The notes under the pieces: model-generated
The model's input: the letters and a program-made list of their open reading frames with translations, nothing else
The model's database searches: none
What the model was told of the DNA's origin: nothing
Shown: piece after piece, positions 4,669-7,567 of the stretch
How positions within the stretch are numbered: the first letter of the stretch is position 1
Layout: each line of letters starts with the position of its first letter
Program-made: the position numbers and the translations under genes
From: Clostridia bacterium
GTDB lineage: Bacteria > Bacillota > Clostridia > Christensenellales > Aristaeellaceae
Length of the DNA stretch: 7,567 bases
Assembly (NCBI GenBank): GCA_017537105.1
Contig: JAFWBZ010000011.1
Span: 1 to 7,567 of the forward strand
Direction of reading: 5' to 3'

Positions 4669-7254
4669 CCCGTTACGCCCATGATGCAGCAGTATCTCGA
4701 CATCAAGGAACAGTATCCCGGCGTGATTCTGTTTTTCCGGCTCGGGGACTTCTATGAGATGTTCTTCGAGGATGCGAAGCTGGTCTCCCGGGAGCTGGAA
4801 CTGACGCTGACGGGCAAGGACTGCGGCCTTTCCGAGCGCGCGCCGATGTGCGGCGTCCCCTATCATGCGGTGGACACCTATCTGCAGAAGCTGATCGAGA
4901 AGGGCTACAAGGTCGCCATCTGCGAACAGATGACCGATCCCGCCACCACCAAGGGACTGGTGGAGCGCGAGGTCATCCGCGTGGTGTCGCCGGGAACCGT
5001 GATTGAGTCGAACATGCTGGAGGACCGCAAGGCCAACTACATCGCCTCCGTGTGCCTTCGAAAGAACCAGGCGGGCTGCGCTTTCTGCGACGTCTCCACC
5101 GGCGAGTTCTACCTCTACCCCATCCAGGACGTTCGCGCCAACCTCTCCGACGAGCTGGCGCGCCTGAACCCCAGCGAGATCATCGTCAACGATTCGGAAG
5201 CGTTCTCAAAATTTGAACCGGAGCGCGCCCGGCGGGCGGAGGCCCCGGGGGAGGACCGCTTCGCCTACGCCTTTGCGGCGAAGGCCATGACCGCCCACTT
5301 CGGCCAATCCATCGCGGACATGGGCTTTGCGGAACAGCGACTGGCCGTGTGCGCCGCCGGCGCGCTGCTCTCCTACCTGACGGAGACCCAGAAAAACGCG
5401 CTGGCGCACATCATCACGGCGCAATCCTACGAATCCATGCGATACATGGCGCTGGACCGTGTGGCGCTTCGAAACCTGGAGCTCACGGAAACCGCCCGGG
5501 AAAAGACCCGCAGGGGCTCTCTGCTGTGGATTCTGGACAAAACGCGCACCTCCATGGGCAGCCGGCTGCTGCGATCCTGGATCGAGCGGCCGCTGAAGGA
5601 GAAGAGCGCCATCGAGGCCCGGCTGGACGCGGTGGAGCAGCTGATGCGGGACCCCATGACCTCCGATTCCATTCGCCAGGTGTTCGACGACGTCTACGAC
5701 GTGGAGCGGCTTCTGAGCCGCATCGCCTACGATGCCGTCAATGCCCGGGAATGCCTTTCGCTGCAGCGCACGCTGGACAGCGTTCCCCGGCTTCAGGAGC
5801 TGGGCGCGGCCTGCGACGCGCCGCTGCTGCGTCGGCTCCTGGACCAGCTCGACCCGATGCCGGAGCTGAAGGACGTGCTGGAGCGCGCGATCTCCCCGGA
5901 TGCGCCGCTGTCCGTGAAGGACGGAGGCATCATTCGAAAGGGCTACAGCGACGAGCTGGACGAGCTTCGCAACATCTCCGAGAACGGCAAGGGCTACATC
6001 GCCGCCCTGGAGACCCGGGAGCGGGAGCGCACCGGCATCAAAAACCTGAAGGTGGGCTACAACCGCGTATTCGGCTATTACATCGAAGTGACAAAGTCCT
6101 TCTACGACCTGATCCCCTATGACTACGTCCGCAAGCAGACGCTGGCCAACGCCGAGCGCTTCATCACCGAGGAATTGAAAAACCTGGAGGGCCGCATCCT
6201 GGGCGCCGAGGAAAACGCCATGCGCCTGGAGTATCAGCTGTTTACTGAGATCCGGGAGCGGTTGAAGTCGGCGCTGCCGGCCCTCCAGTCCACGGTGGCC
6301 GCGCTGAAGGCGCTGGACGCGCTGCTGTCGCTGGCGCAGGCGGCGACGGATTACGGCTATGCGCGCCCGTCCATCAACCACGAGGGCCGCTACGACATCG
6401 TCAACGGGCGGCACCCGGTGGTCGAGGATTCCATCGGCCGCGAGCGATTCGTGCCCAACGACACCCACCTCTCCCAGGAGGAGCGGGTGATGATCATCAC
6501 CGGCCCCAACATGGCGGGCAAGTCCACCTACATGCGGCAGGTGGCGCTGATCGTGCTGATGGCCCACATGGGCTCCTTCGTGCCCGCGGAGGCGGCGGAC
6601 ATCGCGCTGACCGACCGCATCTTCACCCGCATCGGCGCGTCGGACGACCTGTACGGCGGGCAGTCCACCTTCATGGTGGAGATGACCGAGATGGCGACCA
6701 TCCTGAAGTTCGCCACGCCGAAGAGCCTGCTGATTCTGGACGAGGTCGGGCGCGGCACCTCCACGTTTGACGGGCTGTCCATCGCCTGGGCGGCGGTGGA
6801 GTACATCGCGTCGGAGAAGTGCGGCGCGCGCACGCTGTTCGCCACCCACTACCACGAGCTCTCCGAACTGGAGGGACAGCTGCCCGGGGTGGTCAACTTC
6901 CGCATCACGGCCCGGGAACAGGGCGAGGACGTGATCTTCCTCCGGAAGATCGTGCGCGGCGGCGCAGACCGGAGCTTCGGCGTCTCGGTGGCGCGGCTGG
7001 CGGGCCTGCCCAAGTCGCTGATCGGCCGCGCGCGCCAGATCATGGCGCGGCTGGAGGTGGACGACCAGCAGCGCGGCAACTTGGGAAAGAACATACTGGA
7101 TGAACACAGGGCGAAGGACCGGCAGCTGGGGCTTATGGACTTCCAGCCCATGGAGCTGGCGCAGGAGATCGCCGCGCTGGACGTGGTCAGCATGACGCCC
7201 ATCGACGCCCTGAACAAGCTCTTCGAGTTGAACGAAAAGGCAAAGCGCATCTGA
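4666..7254 (+). CDS. mutS: DNA mismatch repair protein MutS
   Basis: MutS recognises base mismatches and small loops, then recruits MutL with ATP to start repair. The 862-residue protein is full length (E. coli MutS has 853). Domain I (about 1-115) carries the mismatch-reading F29-Y30-E31 in GDFYEMFFEDA. The connector and lever/clamp domains follow (about 125-560), including GYNRVFGYYIEVTKS. The ATPase domain shows Walker A GPNMAGKST (613-621), QSTFMVEMTE (666-675), Walker B LLILDEVGRGTS (688-699) and the FATHYHEL motif (725-732). GGADRSFGVSVARLAGLP follows, then a C-terminal region for higher-order assembly. QLGLM with a nearby Phe (820-826) resembles a beta-clamp binding motif. All these features mark MutS1 rather than MutS2. 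The start at 4666 is supported by family alignment and a G-rich ribosome site. It lies 46 bases after the YlbF-family gene and 66 bases before mutL. Confidence 0.98.
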   Translation: MPVTPMMQQYLDIKEQYPGVILFFRLGDFYEMFFEDAKLVSRELELTLTGKDCGLSERAPMCGVPYHAVDTYLQKLIEKGYKVAICEQMTDPATTKGLVEREVIRVVSPGTVIESNMLEDRKANYIASVCLRKNQAGCAFCDVSTGEFYLYPIQDVRANLSDELARLNPSEIIVNDSEAFSKFEPERARRAEAPGEDRFAYAFAAKAMTAHFGQSIADMGFAEQRLAVCAAGALLSYLTETQKNALAHIITAQSYESMRYMALDRVALRNLELTETAREKTRRGSLLWILDKTRTSMGSRLLRSWIERPLKEKSAIEARLDAVEQLMRDPMTSDSIRQVFDDVYDVERLLSRIAYDAVNARECLSLQRTLDSVPRLQELGAACDAPLLRRLLDQLDPMPELKDVLERAISPDAPLSVKDGGIIRKGYSDELDELRNISENGKGYIAALETRERERTGIKNLKVGYNRVFGYYIEVTKSFYDLIPYDYVRKQTLANAERFITEELKNLEGRILGAEENAMRLEYQLFTEIRERLKSALPALQSTVAALKALDALLSLAQAATDYGYARPSINHEGRYDIVNGRHPVVEDSIGRERFVPNDTHLSQEERVMIITGPNMAGKSTYMRQVALIVLMAHMGSFVPAEAADIALTDRIFTRIGASDDLYGGQSTFMVEMTEMATILKFATPKSLLILDEVGRGTSTFDGLSIAWAAVEYIASEKCGARTLFATHYHELSELEGQLPGVVNFRITAREQGEDVIFLRKIVRGGADRSFGVSVARLAGLPKSLIGRARQIMARLEVDDQQRGNLGKNILDEHRAKDRQLGLMDFQPMELAQEIAALDVVSMTPIDALNKLFELNEKAKRI

Positions 7255-7303
7255 TCGAAGCGCCGGAAAGCGCGCGGCCGCTGCGGGAAGCGTTCCGCCG
7301 CGC
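7255..7303 (+). other. GC-rich inverted repeat between mutS and mutL
   Basis: In the 66-base mutS-mutL gap, GCGCGGC at 7272-7278 is the exact reverse complement of GCCGCGC at 7297-7303. Inside it, CGCT (7279-7282) can pair with AGCG (7289-7292), leaving a 6-base loop and a 4-base bulge (7293-7296). An alternative inner fold pairs GCGG-AA (7283-7289, one G bulged) with TTCCGC (7293-7298). Only a short ATTT follows, so this is a poor fit for a classic intrinsic terminator. It could be a partial attenuator or an RNA processing site, or may simply reflect high G+C. It ends 6 bases before the mutL ribosome site. Confidence 0.35.
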
Positions 7304-7309
7304 AGATTT

Positions 7310-7323
7310 GGAGGTGAATCATG
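7310..7323 (+). promoter_or_regulatory. Strong Shine-Dalgarno for mutL
   Basis: GGAGGTGA at 7310-7317 is a near-perfect match to the 16S anti-Shine-Dalgarno. Its GGAGG core lies 6 bases before ATG 7321. It is the strongest ribosome site in the window and fixes the mutL start. Confidence 0.85.
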
Positions 7324-7567
7324 CCCATTCGCATATTGGACGCCGCAACGGTCGGCCGCATCGCCGCCGGCGAGGTCGTCGAACGGCCGAGCTCCGTGGT
7401 CAAGGAGCTCATGGAAAACTCCATCGACGCCGGCGCGACCTCCATCACCGTGGAGATCAAGGGCGGGGGCATCGACTACCTTCGCGTCACGGACAACGGC
7501 TGCGGCATCGAGCCGGGCCAGGTCCGCCTGGCCTTTGAAAACCACGCCACCTCCAAGCTGCAGAGCG
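7321..7567 (+). CDS. mutL: DNA mismatch repair protein MutL (3' partial, N-terminal 82 codons)
   Basis: MutL couples mismatch recognition by MutS to downstream repair; in most bacteria without MutH it also nicks DNA through a C-terminal endonuclease site, which lies outside this window. The visible N terminus is the start of the GHKL ATPase domain: IAAGEVVERPSSVVKELMEN holds the catalytic E29 and the magnesium-binding N33 (same numbers as E. coli MutL), IDAGA follows, then DNGCG (58-62) and HATSKL (75-80). The reading frame stays open to the right edge at base 7567, so length and C-terminal type cannot be judged. The start at 7321 is fixed by the GGAGGTGA ribosome site and by the family N terminus MPIRILDAATVGRIAAGEVV. 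The segment after DNGCGI reads EPGQVRLAF, where many MutL proteins have an acidic pair. It follows mutS by 66 bases in the common mutS-mutL order. Confidence 0.97.
   Translation, partial: MPIRILDAATVGRIAAGEVVERPSSVVKELMENSIDAGATSITVEIKGGGIDYLRVTDNGCGIEPGQVRLAFENHATSKLQS

Noticed and set aside
5206..7545. Long open frame of 779 codons on the minus strand, opposite mutS and the mutL start
   Set aside because: It is the mirror of strongly conserved MutS and MutL coding sequence. Its product is rich in His, Arg, Ala and Gly with no family motif, as expected where GC-rich third positions remove antisense stops.

Overview
The window is a densely packed, all-plus-strand stretch of bacterial chromosome with high G+C. 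It carries core housekeeping genes and no visible mobile element, tRNA, rRNA or CRISPR array. Gene content and order point to a Firmicutes (Clostridia-type) genome: a B12-type radical SAM gene (TIGR03960 family) next to its DUF2344/TIGR03936 partner and an RNase E/G, and the miaB - ylbF/ymcA-type - mutS - mutL order also known from Bacillus subtilis. The high G+C fits an uncultured or less studied clostridial lineage, but genus cannot be set from this sequence.

Left block (1-2818): the 3' part of a TIGR03960-type radical SAM gene enters from outside the window, followed by the DUF2344 partner (669-1337) and an RNase E/G (rng, 1334-2818). These three genes are joined by two ATGA stop/start overlaps and look translationally coupled.

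Middle block (2829-4619): miaB (tRNA methylthiotransferase) starts about 10 bases after rng. It is followed 3 bases after its stop by a small YlbF/YmcA-family protein with a cysteine-rich tail.

Right block (4666-7567): mutS (complete, 862 residues) and the first 82 codons of mutL, which runs off the right edge. They are separated by 66 bases that can fold into a GC-rich hairpin.

The theme is RNA processing and modification (RNase E/G, MiaB, the YlbF family and the unassigned radical SAM pair) followed by DNA mismatch repair (MutS, MutL). The short gaps, same strand and absence of a clear terminator suggest one long transcription unit, perhaps with a control point before mutL. The least understood part is the radical SAM/DUF2344 pair, whose substrate is unknown to me. 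No clearly new multi-gene system is visible. The most useful second looks are that pair, its coupling to rng, and the joining of two conserved gene neighbourhoods that are usually apart.
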